Under the pieces are notes generated by a model, which was not told where the DNA came from, did no database searches, and saw nothing but the letters and a program-made list of their open reading frames with translations. A stretch of DNA of 64,000 nucleotides from the NCBI GenBank assembly GCA_964577305.1, contig CAZNYS010000003.1:1-64000 (forward strand), written 5' to 3'. The position numbers and the translations under genes are program-made. This document shows positions 1 to 8,963 of this stretch, piece after piece. Source of the DNA: UBA9300 sp964577305 (lineage in GTDB: Bacteria; Bacteroidota; Bacteroidia; Bacteroidales; VadinHA17). The first letter of the stretch is position 1, and the number at the start of each line of letters is the position of its first letter.

Positions 1-1
1 G

Positions 2-67
2 GAAACCTCAGGGGAGTACCCTTCTCTTTATTTTTTTAATCGGACACTATTGATATTTAAGGAAGAA
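2..67 (+). pseudogene. Out-of-frame tail of a PAS domain upstream of the sensor kinase
   Basis: Frame 2 is open from the window edge and reads ...YFFNRTLLIFKEE, then continues out of register to a stop. Dropping one base near position 68 joins it to the next reading frame as FKEE-P-MILANVKDITEEER, which is the usual end of a PAS domain (the DITE motif closes PAS folds). The kinase frame itself has a stop (TGA) at 51-53. I infer a one-base frameshift, real or an assembly error, splitting a longer multi-PAS kinase. Confidence 0.55.
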
Positions 68-71
68 GCCA

Positions 72-1670
72 ATGATACTTGCCAATGTAAAAGATATTAC
101 TGAAGAGGAGAGGATTGAAGCAGAACTGAGGGATAATATGTTCAGCCTTGATGCAGCTGTAAATGGTACAGGGATAGGCTTATGGGACTGGCATATTGAA
201 AATGATAATCTAATACTCAATGATAACTGGTTTGCTATGCTTGGCTTTACCAGGCAGGACTTTGAAAACCGATACGAAAAATTTGGTTATAATACCTTTG
301 CTGATTCTGTTCATGCTGATGATCTGATTAAGGTCCAGGAGAAACTTAAAAGTCATTATGCCCGGGAGATCGATTATTACAGGGTTGAGGTAAGAATGAA
401 AACAATTGATAATAAATGGAAGTGGATACTGGCAGCCGGCAAGGTTTGTGAATGGTCAGGTGATAAACCCAGACGAATGGTAGGTATACATACTGATATT
501 GACTACCGTGTAAAAATGGAGGAAAAACTTAAGGAAGCTATTAACAGGGCAGAAGAGAGTGATAAACTGAAATCCGCATTCCTCGCTAATATGTCTCATG
601 AGATACGTACTCCCATGAATGGAATAATAGGATTCATGGACCTTATGGAAAGTCCTGATACCACTGAGGCCCAGAGGAAAGAATATTCGGAAATAATAAG
701 AAGTAGCTCGCACCGCTTACTTGATATTGTGAATGCTATAATAAATATATCGAAAATTGAGGCCGGGCAGATTGAAATTCATGAATCAGTCGTTAATATC
801 AGGAATTTATTTGATGAATTACGTACCCAGTATTCACATACTATCAATGAAGGAGTGAGGTTCGAAGTAAAAAAGGACAGTCAGGTCATTGAGGAAAATA
901 TCCTGGTTGATCAGGCGAAACTATACCAGGTATTTTCAAACTTAATATCCAATGCTGCAAAATTTACCTCGAGAGGGGAAATTTCAATAGGTTGTTCTCT
1001 CGAGGGGGATATGCTTAAATTTTATGTTAAGGATACCGGTGAAGGTATTGATCCTGCCTATCAGGATATAATATTTGACAGGTTCCGCCAGGTAGATATC
1101 CGCCCTGCACGTTTAAAAGGAGGTACAGGCCTTGGGCTGTCAATTTGTAAAGCATATATTGAAAAAATTGGAGGAAATATATGGCCTGAATCAGAGAAAG
1201 GGGAAGGAAGTATATTTTATTTCACCGTACCCTATAAACCGGTTGAGTATGTAAAAAGTGATGATGCAATTTTAAAAGGAGAACACTCCGATTTTAAAAA
1301 TGATGGAGTGATACTTATTGTTGAGGATGAAATATATAATTACCTGTTTGCTGAATATGTTTTAAAAGACCTTGGATACAGGATCATACATTCCGAAAGC
1401 GGTCAGAAAGCAATTGAATATATAAGGTTATATCCTGAGATAAGCCTGGTAATAATGGACATACGCTTACCTGATATTTCGGGTTACGAGGCTACCAGGG
1501 AAATAAAAATGATGAGGCCTGACCTGCCTGTTATTGCTCTTACAGCCCTGGCGCTCTTTGGAGACAGGGAATCAGCCCTGGAAGCAGGGTGTGACGATTA
1601 CCTTAAAAAACCGATAACAAAAGAGAAGCTAATTGAGTCTATCTCATATTTCCTGGGGAAAACCAAATGA
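72..1670 (+). CDS. Hybrid sensor histidine kinase / response regulator (probably a fragment of a longer protein)
   Basis: This is a cytoplasmic signalling kinase that should autophosphorylate on His and pass phosphate to its own receiver domain. Residues 1-20 are the end of a PAS domain (ANVKDITEEER). A full PAS domain spans about 22-145, followed by a short coiled coil. The HisKA dimer domain carries MSHEIRTP with phospho-acceptor H176. The ATPase domain has the N box (N294), DTGEGI (321-326) and GGTGLGLS (350-357). The C-terminal receiver (about 412-528) has acceptor D463, T491 and K513. No membrane segment is seen in this part. The first residues look like the middle of a protein, so ATG 72 may not be the native start; an AAGGAAG sequence just upstream could still allow initiation. 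It is convergent with pfkA. The signal sensed is unknown. Confidence 0.85.
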   Translation: MILANVKDITEEERIEAELRDNMFSLDAAVNGTGIGLWDWHIENDNLILNDNWFAMLGFTRQDFENRYEKFGYNTFADSVHADDLIKVQEKLKSHYAREIDYYRVEVRMKTIDNKWKWILAAGKVCEWSGDKPRRMVGIHTDIDYRVKMEEKLKEAINRAEESDKLKSAFLANMSHEIRTPMNGIIGFMDLMESPDTTEAQRKEYSEIIRSSSHRLLDIVNAIINISKIEAGQIEIHESVVNIRNLFDELRTQYSHTINEGVRFEVKKDSQVIEENILVDQAKLYQVFSNLISNAAKFTSRGEISIGCSLEGDMLKFYVKDTGEGIDPAYQDIIFDRFRQVDIRPARLKGGTGLGLSICKAYIEKIGGNIWPESEKGEGSIFYFTVPYKPVEYVKSDDAILKGEHSDFKNDGVILIVEDEIYNYLFAEYVLKDLGYRIIHSESGQKAIEYIRLYPEISLVIMDIRLPDISGYEATREIKMMRPDLPVIALTALALFGDRESALEAGCDDYLKKPITKEKLIESISYFLGKTK

Positions 1671-1703
1671 TGAAGCCAGGATCATGCTCAAACAGTTTGG
1701 CTA

Positions 1704-2681
1704 TCAGATTGACAGTATTTCAGCTATCTCCAGCAGGTTGCGGTCTACACTCTTATGCAATTTAACTGCTTTCCTGAAAGGAACCAGCGCTATTTCATTA
1801 TTCTGTATCCCAACCATTGTACTTTTCTGATCATCTAATAGTGCTTCAACGGCAGCATAACCCAGCCTGCTTGCTGTTACCCTGTCAAAAGCAGAAGGTG
1901 AGCCACCACGTTGAACATGACCAAGAACAGTGATCCTTATATCATAATTTGGATAATGTTCTTTTATAGTGTTTGCCAGTTTGTATGCACCTCCTTCTTT
2001 ATCGCCTTCAGCCACAATTACTATATTACTGGCTTTTTGCCTGCGCCCGCTTTCCAGTAATTTATTAAGCTTTTCAACCTCATCATCGACTTCTGGTATA
2101 ATTATGGCTTCAGCCCCTGTTGCTATACCACTGCGAAGAGCAATGAACCCTGCTTCGGCCCCCATTACCTCGATAAAGAACATCCTGTTATGAGCACTTG
2201 CTGTATCCCTGATCTTATCAACAGCCTCCACAACAGTGTTCAGGGCTGTATCATAACCAATGGTATAGTCAGTACCGTAAAGATCATTATCTATTGTACC
2301 GGGAATACCTATCAGTGGAATATCAAATTCTTCATTGAATATCCTGGCTCCTGTAAATGTGCCGTCACCTCCGATTACTATAACACCATTAACACCAATC
2401 GCTTTCAAATTATTATAAGCAATCTGCCTGCCTTCAGAGGTTTTGAACTCCATGCACCTGGCTGTTTTGAGAATGGTACCACCCCGTTGTATTATATCAC
2501 TTACATCATGACTCCAAAGGGGGGTATATAAATTTTCTATCATCCCCCTGTAACCTTCTCTTATCCCTATAACCTCAAGATTATTATAAATAGCTGTGCG
2601 TGTAACGGCTCTTATGGCTGCATTCATTCCGGGAGCGTCACCACCAGAAGTAAGTACAGCTATTTTGCTTATTTTTGTCAT
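1704..2681 (-). CDS. pfkA: ATP-dependent 6-phosphofructokinase
   Basis: The enzyme phosphorylates fructose 6-phosphate to fructose 1,6-bisphosphate, the committed step of glycolysis, in the cytosol. At 325 residues it is the normal length for bacterial PfkA. The N-terminal TSGGDAPGMNAAIR nucleotide loop (11-24) is present. VIGGDGTFTGA (102-112) has Gly after Asp106, the residue type found in ATP-using rather than PPi-using enzymes. PGTIDND (127-133) carries the catalytic Asp131. The gene follows ispH by 49 bp on the same strand. A TACTTTTG box in that gap may give it its own promoter. Confidence 0.97.
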   Translation of the reverse strand: MTKISKIAVLTSGGDAPGMNAAIRAVTRTAIYNNLEVIGIREGYRGMIENLYTPLWSHDVSDIIQRGGTILKTARCMEFKTSEGRQIAYNNLKAIGVNGVIVIGGDGTFTGARIFNEEFDIPLIGIPGTIDNDLYGTDYTIGYDTALNTVVEAVDKIRDTASAHNRMFFIEVMGAEAGFIALRSGIATGAEAIIIPEVDDEVEKLNKLLESGRRQKASNIVIVAEGDKEGGAYKLANTIKEHYPNYDIRITVLGHVQRGGSPSAFDRVTASRLGYAAVEALLDDQKSTMVGIQNNEIALVPFRKAVKLHKSVDRNLLEIAEILSI

Positions 2682-2706
2682 GTTTCTACTATTTCTTTAA
2701 GAGCTA

Positions 2707-2714
2707 CAAAAGTA
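2707..2714 (-). promoter_or_regulatory. Candidate -7 box ahead of pfkA
   Basis: The minus strand reads TACTTTTG, an exact match to the Bacteroidota -7 consensus TAnnTTTG, about 25 bp before the pfkA ATG. No clear TTTG -33 element is seen at the right spacing, so this is only a candidate. Confidence 0.35.
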
Positions 2715-2730
2715 ATTTTTTTCCTTAATT

Positions 2731-3615
2731 TTAATCCTTCTTTCCAGGTATCATTTCAATTTTCTCAGCTACTTTCTTAATCAACCATTTGGGAGTTGAT
2801 GTTGCACCACAAACTCCTGCCGTGGATGCCTTATCAAACCATGAATCATTTATTTCTGTAATATCTGAAATAAAGTAAGTATAAGGGTTTATTTTTGAGC
2901 ATACCTCGTATAACATTTTTCCGTTTGAGCTGCTTTTCCCACTAACAAAAACAATAACATCATGTTTACGGCAAAATTTCCTGAGCCATGGTTCACGGTT
3001 TGCCACCTGGCCGCAAATAGTATTGTTTACTATAAGCATCTTTTCCGCTTCGTAACCTTCTTTTTCGTAGCGTTTTCTGATCTCCCTTATCAGTTCTACA
3101 TATTTTTCCCTGCTTCTTGTGGTTTGTGAAAAGATCTCTGCAGGCCTGCTGAAATTTATTTGATCGATATCTTCCGGTTCTGATATCACTATGGAATGAC
3201 CTTCTGTCTGGCCTAATAATCCCACAACCTCTGCATGTTCCTTTTTCCCGTAAATCAGGTTTTGAATATTATTTCCTGTATTTTCATAGTGGTTTTTTAC
3301 CTTTTGCTGTATCCTTTTAACAATCGGGCAGGTTGCTTCAATTATCTCAATATTGTTTTCCCGGGCTATTCTGTATGTCTCAGGTGGTTCCCCGTGGGCA
3401 CGTATAACAACTTTACTGTTTTTGAGCTTACGAAATTCATCATGGTCTATTGTTTTCAGACCAAGATCTTCTAATCTCTTTACTTCAGTTTCATTATGGA
3501 CTATATGGCCCAGGCAATATATTTCTTCATCCGATTTCAGGGCTTCTTCTGTCAGTTTAATAGCTTGTTCCACACCAAAGCAAAAACCCGAATGCTGTTC
3601 AATCTCAACCTTCAT
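2731..3615 (-). CDS. ispH: 4-hydroxy-3-methylbut-2-enyl diphosphate reductase (IspH/LytB)
   Basis: This is the last enzyme of the MEP isoprenoid pathway, an iron-sulfur reductase that converts HMBPP to IPP and DMAPP. The three cluster cysteines fall in the expected places: C12 in FCFGVEQA, C96 in ATCPIV and C201 in NNTICGQ. The substrate-binding histidines (IVHN, H40; RAHG, H74) and the SGKSSSN loop (225-231) are also present. The 294-residue length is typical. Its start overlaps the stop of cmk by 4 bp, so the two are translationally coupled. Cmk-IspH adjacency is common in Bacteroidota. Confidence 0.97.
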   Translation of the reverse strand: MKVEIEQHSGFCFGVEQAIKLTEEALKSDEEIYCLGHIVHNETEVKRLEDLGLKTIDHDEFRKLKNSKVVIRAHGEPPETYRIARENNIEIIEATCPIVKRIQQKVKNHYENTGNNIQNLIYGKKEHAEVVGLLGQTEGHSIVISEPEDIDQINFSRPAEIFSQTTRSREKYVELIREIRKRYEKEGYEAEKMLIVNNTICGQVANREPWLRKFCRKHDVIVFVSGKSSSNGKMLYEVCSKINPYTYFISDITEINDSWFDKASTAGVCGATSTPKWLIKKVAEKIEMIPGKKD

Positions 3616-4304
3616 TTCCTGATCTTATTATTTAATATGTCCCTGAACCAGTCCATCTGTTGGCTCACAGTCATGTCTGAATTATCAAGCACGTATGCAT
3701 CCTCAGCTTGTTTCAGAGGGCTTATCTCCCTCCCTGCATCAATGGTATCCCTTTCAGATATATTATTGAGTACATTTTTAAATTCAACCTTTATTCCTTT
3801 TTCCTGCAATTCTTTATACCTCCTCTCGGCTCTTATCTCTTCAGAGGCTGTCATAAATATCTTTATATCAGCATCGGGGAATACAACTGTCCCAATATCC
3901 CTGCCGTCCATTACAATTCCCTTCATCATACCTGTTTCCCTTTGCATTTCAACGAGCCTCTCTCTTACAGCCCTGATTTTGCTTATTATACTTACCATTG
4001 ATGACACCTCAACCTGCCTGATTTCGGCTTCTACATTTTCTCCGTTAAGGTATGTTTCATATTGACCAATGTCAGGATTATACCTGAATCTTATATATAT
4101 ATCAGCCATGCTTTCGGTGATTTCCTTTTCCTTCACCATTGATTTGTCGATGTACCCTTTACGGATGCAAAACAATGTAACAGCCCTGTACATGGCCCCG
4201 CTGTCAATGTAAAAGTAATTCAACTCTTTGGCAATAGCTTTGGCAAATGTGCTTTTACCACATGATGAATAACCATCAACAGCAATAATAAGTTTCCTGT
4301 TCAT
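3612..4304 (-). CDS. cmk: Cytidylate kinase
   Basis: The enzyme phosphorylates CMP and dCMP to the diphosphates in pyrimidine nucleotide supply. The P-loop GYSSCGKST lies at residues 11-19. IDSGAMYRAV near residue 34 and MDGRDIGTVVFPDADIK in the middle are hallmark Cmk motifs for the CMP-binding region. At 230 residues it has the usual bacterial length. It is first in the coupled cmk-ispH pair and lies 38 bp downstream of porQ. Confidence 0.96.
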   Translation of the reverse strand: MNRKLIIAVDGYSSCGKSTFAKAIAKELNYFYIDSGAMYRAVTLFCIRKGYIDKSMVKEKEITESMADIYIRFRYNPDIGQYETYLNGENVEAEIRQVEVSSMVSIISKIRAVRERLVEMQRETGMMKGIVMDGRDIGTVVFPDADIKIFMTASEEIRAERRYKELQEKGIKVEFKNVLNNISERDTIDAGREISPLKQAEDAYVLDNSDMTVSQQMDWFRDILNNKIRK

Positions 4305-4323
4305 GTAAATTTTGTTTGAGCTG

Positions 4324-4331
4324 CAAAGTTA
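4324..4331 (-). promoter_or_regulatory. Candidate -7 promoter box ahead of cmk
   Basis: The minus strand reads TAACTTTG, followed by C, in the 38-bp gap between porQ and cmk, matching the TAnnTTTG consensus about 20 bp before the cmk ATG. A good -33 TTTG at 17-23 bp spacing was not found. Confidence 0.4.
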
Positions 4332-4342
4332 AGAAAATCATT

Positions 4343-5359
4343 TCATTTCAACCTGTTGAATAATGAGGGCTTAAGTAGTACTGAGAAATTTGTGGTTGAT
4401 CCTGCAAGGTGAAACCTTGCCCTGCTAATCATTATATCGACCGAGGAAGTTTTTATACCAACACCGAGGCTGAAGCCCACTGTTGATGATCTAACCTGAT
4501 ACTCAAGTTCTTTTCTGCGCTGGTAATTGAATCCTGCGGCAAGAAAGAAATTTTCAGCAGGCATAATTTCGGCACCAAAAATAAGATGGCGCATTATATT
4601 TTCAGCCACTTCTCCTGATTTTGAGTACTCCTCCTCATCCTGTTCATCATATTTGTATACAAGGTCATATTTCTCAAGGTGCCTGGCTGTAAGGCTAAAA
4701 CGCAAGGGGGCATGTCTTAACCTGGTACTTATTCCTGCCATAATCTCGAATGGTAGCTTTTCCCGGCTTCCACTGTAGGTTGTAAGCTGTAATCCCAGGT
4801 TCCTGATGACAAAGCCTGCACTCATAAGGCCATCATGGCTTTCCAAGGAAGCTCCAATATCCATGGCAATTCCGAGCGAGATATAAGTCTCAAGCTGTGA
4901 TATTATAGGTTTAATGTTTACCCCGAGGTTAAACATAGAATCAATCTGCCGTGAATAAATAATATTAAAGGCATACTCAGCAGCATTGAAATAACCATTA
5001 ATATTACCTGATTCATCTGCTCTTTCAAACCTGCCGTAATTAAGATAGTTTATGCCTGCTGAGAACGATCCTGCACTGTCTGAATAGTGGGAGTACATTA
5101 TTGATCCGTAATTAATTCCAGCAAAATAATTTACATAATTCAGTGAGAGGCTGCCATGACCCAAAGGGCCCGACAGGGCCGGGTTGAATGTTGCCATTGA
5201 TGGATCATTGCTGAAGGTGGAAATATTAAAGCCTCCCAGTGAGGATATATAGGCATTAGGGCTGAGGTTCAGGAACTCATATACATTATCGCCTCCAGTT
5301 TGTGCGTATACAGTGATTAAACTGGATGATAACAGAAATATTACCACCGCTTTTTTCAT
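4343..5359 (-). CDS. porQ: PorQ-like type IX secretion outer-membrane protein
   Basis: The 338-residue protein starts with a clear signal peptide (KKAVVIFLLSSSLITVYA). GGDNVYEFLNLSPNAYISSLGG and NDPSMATFNPALSG are hallmarks of the PorQ family, which folds as an outer-membrane beta-barrel. PorQ partners with PorU/PorV in type IX secretion. Alternating hydrophobic strands run to the C terminus. Its presence agrees with the type IX sorting domain on the amidohydrolase at 33964-35139. It is the most upstream gene of the porQ-cmk-ispH-pfkA series. Family assignment is from sequence pattern only. Confidence 0.8.
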   Translation of the reverse strand: MKKAVVIFLLSSSLITVYAQTGGDNVYEFLNLSPNAYISSLGGFNISTFSNDPSMATFNPALSGPLGHGSLSLNYVNYFAGINYGSIMYSHYSDSAGSFSAGINYLNYGRFERADESGNINGYFNAAEYAFNIIYSRQIDSMFNLGVNIKPIISQLETYISLGIAMDIGASLESHDGLMSAGFVIRNLGLQLTTYSGSREKLPFEIMAGISTRLRHAPLRFSLTARHLEKYDLVYKYDEQDEEEYSKSGEVAENIMRHLIFGAEIMPAENFFLAAGFNYQRRKELEYQVRSSTVGFSLGVGIKTSSVDIMISRARFHLAGSTTNFSVLLKPSLFNRLK

Positions 5360-5443
5360 ATAAGCCCTGTAAGGGAAATAACCAATATTTATTAAACGAC
5401 TCTAAGCAGTTAATATTATGGATTAAAGATAGATGTAAAAAAG

Positions 5444-6871
5444 CTAATTAATACTGTCGCGTAATAATTTTTGATTTATAAAGTATATAATCAAATAAAC
5501 AAAAGCCGATACTGTTATACCGAAAATTATTGGATCCAGGCCGAGGGGCAGGTCCAGCCCTGAGACTATAAGGGCAAAAGTTACAGAACCACCTGATATC
5601 ATTGACCACAGGGATGCCCGCTTATCCGGTCTTTTGGTAAAAAGTGCTGCAACAACGGGGATTATCATTCCTGATACCATAAATGAATATGAATAAAGCA
5701 TCAACTCAAGCACGTTGGGCATTTTCATAGCCAGTAAAAGAGCTGTTACGCCAATTATGAGAGTAAATATTTGTGATAACCTGAGGCTGTTCTTTGAATC
5801 ATGTTTTCTGAAGATATCGGTTATTATGTTACCCGACGAGGCCATAAGGCAACTGTCGGCTGTTGACATTACGGCTGAAAAGTAGGCAGATAATACAATG
5901 CCCATGAGTCCCACAGGCAACAGTGCCCTGAGAAGTGCAGGTAATCCCATCTCGGGATCAATCATTCCGCCACTGGCAAAATCTGACAACAGACCGGCAT
6001 CAAGAGCTACTCTTGCAAACATACCCAGAATTACCCCGGTGAAAGCCATTACAGGGTATTCAAAGAATCCTGCTATCAGCCATGCCCTCTGTGCTGTTTT
6101 TCTGTCTTTTGATGCGTATATCCTCTGGTATAATGTCATCCCTATAAACCATATTGGAATTATGGTAAACATCCAGTTCAGTATCTGTTGCCACGACACA
6201 TTATTAAGCTTAAGGAATTCAGGGGCTAAGGTCTGTTTAATTGCATCAAAACCACCCAGTTTGATATAACTGATGGGTATGGCAATAAATATTAAACCCG
6301 AAAGAAGAACAATCCATTGAATAGTATCAGTATAAATAACGGCTTTCAGCCCGCCAACAACGGTATAGGTTACAGCTATCACCCCCATAATAAGCAATGC
6401 CTTGTTCAGGCTAAGGTCCATAAATGTGGCTGATGCAAGCTTTGCTCCAGCCAGTAATTGTGAACTTGTAAAACCAAGATATCCTATTGCTGATATCACT
6501 CCCGCAATAATGGCAACCTTTCTGTCATAAACTATCTCAAGAAACTGTGGAAACGACAGCAGGCCTTCGTCCCTTGCCATATCAGATATCTTGGGGATAA
6601 GCAGCACAGCACTCAGCCATGCACCCAGGAGACCGGTAAACAGGAGCCAGCTGCCCGAGATGCCCATTACAAAGCCAAGCCCTCCCAGGCCAATGGAGAA
6701 TCCCCCTCCTACATCAGTGGCCACGACGGATAAGCCTATATGCAGACTGCTCATCTGGCGGCCTCCAACATAATAGTCATCGGTTGTCTTGTTCCTTTTG
6801 AGAAAATAAAACCCTACGCCCAGAACCAGGGCAAGATAAACTACGATAATGGTGAGATCTATCCAGTGCAT
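5444..6871 (-). CDS. Sodium:solute symporter (SSS family)
   Basis: This inner-membrane permease has about 13 hydrophobic helices and belongs to the SSS family (PutP/SGLT fold), which uses a sodium gradient for uptake. The N-terminal region has the family motif TDDYYVGGRQM and glycine-rich helices. The chosen ATG at 6869-6871 gives 475 residues beginning MHWIDLTIIVVYLAL. A longer in-frame start 54 bp upstream would add a charged, non-family extension and overlap the gene ahead. The upstream gene's stop (TAA) is one base away (TAATATG), which supports coupling and this start. The substrate cannot be told from sequence. Confidence 0.88.
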   Translation of the reverse strand: MHWIDLTIIVVYLALVLGVGFYFLKRNKTTDDYYVGGRQMSSLHIGLSVVATDVGGGFSIGLGGLGFVMGISGSWLLFTGLLGAWLSAVLLIPKISDMARDEGLLSFPQFLEIVYDRKVAIIAGVISAIGYLGFTSSQLLAGAKLASATFMDLSLNKALLIMGVIAVTYTVVGGLKAVIYTDTIQWIVLLSGLIFIAIPISYIKLGGFDAIKQTLAPEFLKLNNVSWQQILNWMFTIIPIWFIGMTLYQRIYASKDRKTAQRAWLIAGFFEYPVMAFTGVILGMFARVALDAGLLSDFASGGMIDPEMGLPALLRALLPVGLMGIVLSAYFSAVMSTADSCLMASSGNIITDIFRKHDSKNSLRLSQIFTLIIGVTALLLAMKMPNVLELMLYSYSFMVSGMIIPVVAALFTKRPDKRASLWSMISGGSVTFALIVSGLDLPLGLDPIIFGITVSAFVYLIIYFINQKLLRDSIN

Positions 6872-6872
6872 A

Positions 6873-7073
6873 TTATTTGTTATAAGGGGTTGCCGTTTCA
6901 GGTACCTCTTGACTGCTTTGCTCAAGCTGATATCTCACACAATTTTCCCAGCCTCTTCTGCCCCTGTTGCAGAAAACATTACGTAGTATATGTATTGGAG
7001 TTTCAAGCCCTTCTATCTCGTCATTATATACGGGACAGTTATCAGCATATTTACATCTCCTGCCAGAATTCAT
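6873..7073 (-). CDS. Small cysteine-rich protein coupled to the symporter
   Basis: This 66-residue protein has no signal peptide. Four cysteines are arranged as CKYADNCPVY near the N terminus and FCNRGRRGWENC in the middle. Pairs of this kind are seen in small proteins that bind zinc or a metal cluster, but I do not recognise the family with certainty. Its stop is one base from the symporter start, and ablB ends 9 bp upstream of its start, so it probably lies in one transcript with ablA-ablB and the symporter. It may be a regulatory or metal-binding accessory. Function is unknown. Confidence 0.65.
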   Translation of the reverse strand: MNSGRRCKYADNCPVYNDEIEGLETPIHILRNVFCNRGRRGWENCVRYQLEQSSQEVPETATPYNK

Positions 7074-7082
7074 AAATTGCTC

Positions 7083-7922
7083 CTATTTTATTGATTTATA
7101 TAATATATTCATGCTCTCAATACGTCCTGATATGTTGGTGTTTTTGATTAGTGTTCCTGTATATTTATACCCCAGCCGTAAAAAGGTTTTGTTCATTGGC
7201 GGGGAGTTAAGTCTTGCAATGGTATATAAGGTTTTGATGTTCATCCTGATCATTTGCGTTTCCATTTCCTTCAATAATACTATAGAAAGTTTTTTGCCTC
7301 TGTGAGATTTTAAGACGGCAAAGTCAGTCATTTCTGCATTCAGATTATCAGGGTCAATCTCTGCCGATGATACTGCTATGAATTCGTTCTTATTGTTCTT
7401 TATGCCAAAATACCTTGTATCTGTTTTCATCGAATTGATAATATATTCAGGATCGTGTACAGGGAAGGGATAGGTCTTAAACACTTGCCTGAACAGATCG
7501 GCTACCTCGGCAGTATCTCCTTCAGTAATAATATTTACATCGTATTCCGGTGTCTTGCCGGGGCCTGGTTCTCCGGAGCTCTCAAGAAGAATATTGCTGA
7601 GCTTCCTTAGCATATCGGTCTCAATGCCCCTTAATCTGTCTGAATTGAGAAATTTAGAGACAAAATGAATATCTTCTTCACCTTTTATGTATCCGGGTAT
7701 ATACGCTTCAGTGATATAGCCATCAGCCTTGAACAAAGGCAGAGCCCAGAGAGGTACCCTGGCTAATATTTTTCCGTAACTGTTTTTATGAGCAAGATCA
7801 TTTATTTCAACAATAATAGCGGGAATATCTTTCTCGTCGATCTTCATAAGATATATGCGATCATTGTATTTGCCATGTTGTATTATAGACCCATTATCTG
7901 TACGTATCACTTCATCTTTCAT
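7083..7922 (-). CDS. ablB: Beta-lysine N-acetyltransferase-like protein (AblB)
   Basis: The C-terminal half is a GNAT acetyltransferase fold: a beta-strand FIAVSSAEID, then FAVLKSHRGKKLSIVLLKEM, which fits the acetyl-CoA pyrophosphate-binding loop. The family partner of lysine 2,3-aminomutase is AblB, which acetylates beta-lysine to the compatible solute N-epsilon-acetyl-beta-lysine. The 279-residue length fits AblB. It starts one base after the stop of the aminomutase gene (TAATATG), so the pair is coupled. The assignment rests on the fold and on that linkage. If the upstream aminomutase is inactive, this enzyme would lack its normal substrate source. Confidence 0.8.
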   Translation of the reverse strand: MKDEVIRTDNGSIIQHGKYNDRIYLMKIDEKDIPAIIVEINDLAHKNSYGKILARVPLWALPLFKADGYITEAYIPGYIKGEEDIHFVSKFLNSDRLRGIETDMLRKLSNILLESSGEPGPGKTPEYDVNIITEGDTAEVADLFRQVFKTYPFPVHDPEYIINSMKTDTRYFGIKNNKNEFIAVSSAEIDPDNLNAEMTDFAVLKSHRGKKLSIVLLKEMETQMIRMNIKTLYTIARLNSPPMNKTFLRLGYKYTGTLIKNTNISGRIESMNILYKSIK

Positions 7923-7923
7923 A

Positions 7924-8949
7924 TTATTCCCTTTTTTTATACCTTAAGTTATCACCGGGTATTAATGAAATTGTGTTATCCTGGTCAGAAAGCAGTTTTT
8001 CAATACCCAGTGATGCATACTCATCAGCATCATCAAGTTGAAGGTCAAGGTTACATTCATCACAGTTCCTGTCATAAAATTTAGCTTCGTAGCTTTCAGG
8101 CTCACGATAGGTAGTTATGATTCCTTCATAATTTCTAAGCACAACCTTATTTGTTAACCATGATATTATATAATTCGGCATCACAGGTATTTTTCCTCCT
8201 CCTCCGGGGGCATCTATCACATATGTAGGCACTGCAAAACCGGTGGTATGACCTATCAGGCTTTCCATTATCTCTATTCCTTTACCAATAGGTGTCCTGA
8301 AATGTGACAGCCCCTCAGACAGATCACATTGGTACAGGTAGTAGGGTCTGACCCTGTGTTGTACCAGCTTGTGCACCAGTGATTTCATTATCCTGGGACA
8401 ATCGTTAATATCAGCCAGCAGAACAGACTGGTTACCAAGAGGGAAGCCACCATCGGCAAGCATGGTCAGGGCTTCCTTTGATGAACTGGTTATTTCCCTT
8501 GGATGATTGAAGTGAGTGTTAATCCACAGTGGCTGATGCTTCTTAAGAATTTTAATCAGATTATCGGTTATCCTGTCGGGGTACCTGTGGGTTAGGCCCT
8601 CAACCGGACTGTCCTTATCCTCTGCCAGGGGATCCTTGAATTCCGAATCATGAATGCTCATCTCATCAATGCTACCGAACGACTGTTTAAATACAGGGTC
8701 ATACCGGTAATTGTCCGTATCTATTAATGATAAGTAATATGGTGTAATCGACAGAGGGAATTTTGAAAAAGTCTTTTCCAGATCTTCTCTTTCTTCTTCA
8801 CTGAATTTGATGCCTGTGAGGAACTCAAATTTTTCGATTGATCTTATTGAATGTTTTAATTGCCAGCGCCAGTCTTTCCAATTAGAAATATTAGTGCCTT
8901 TTTTTATCTTTTTGGCAATGGATCGCTGCCCTTTATTAAATATTGACAT
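7924..8949 (-). CDS. ablA: Lysine 2,3-aminomutase homologue lacking the radical-SAM cluster segment
   Basis: Family members convert L-lysine to beta-lysine with PLP, SAM and a [4Fe-4S] cluster bound by CxxxCxxC, and are usually about 410-420 residues; this one is 341. The N-terminal part runs normally to SPVEGLTHRYPDR (ends at residue 126) and then jumps directly to ITDNLIKILKKHQPLWINTHFNHP. About 75 residues are missing, including the whole CxxxCxxC motif and the following strands. The remaining core is intact: D209 in CDLSEG, D246 and PLP lysine K253 in DAPGGGGKIP, and CDEC near the C terminus. The reading frame is unbroken. It could be an inactivated gene, a metagenome assembly deletion, or a changed PLP protein. 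It is coupled to ablB and preceded by a marR gene. Confidence 0.85.
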   Translation of the reverse strand: MSIFNKGQRSIAKKIKKGTNISNWKDWRWQLKHSIRSIEKFEFLTGIKFSEEEREDLEKTFSKFPLSITPYYLSLIDTDNYRYDPVFKQSFGSIDEMSIHDSEFKDPLAEDKDSPVEGLTHRYPDRITDNLIKILKKHQPLWINTHFNHPREITSSSKEALTMLADGGFPLGNQSVLLADINDCPRIMKSLVHKLVQHRVRPYYLYQCDLSEGLSHFRTPIGKGIEIMESLIGHTTGFAVPTYVIDAPGGGGKIPVMPNYIISWLTNKVVLRNYEGIITTYREPESYEAKFYDRNCDECNLDLQLDDADEYASLGIEKLLSDQDNTISLIPGDNLRYKKRE

Positions 8950-8963
8950 ATAATATTAAAATA

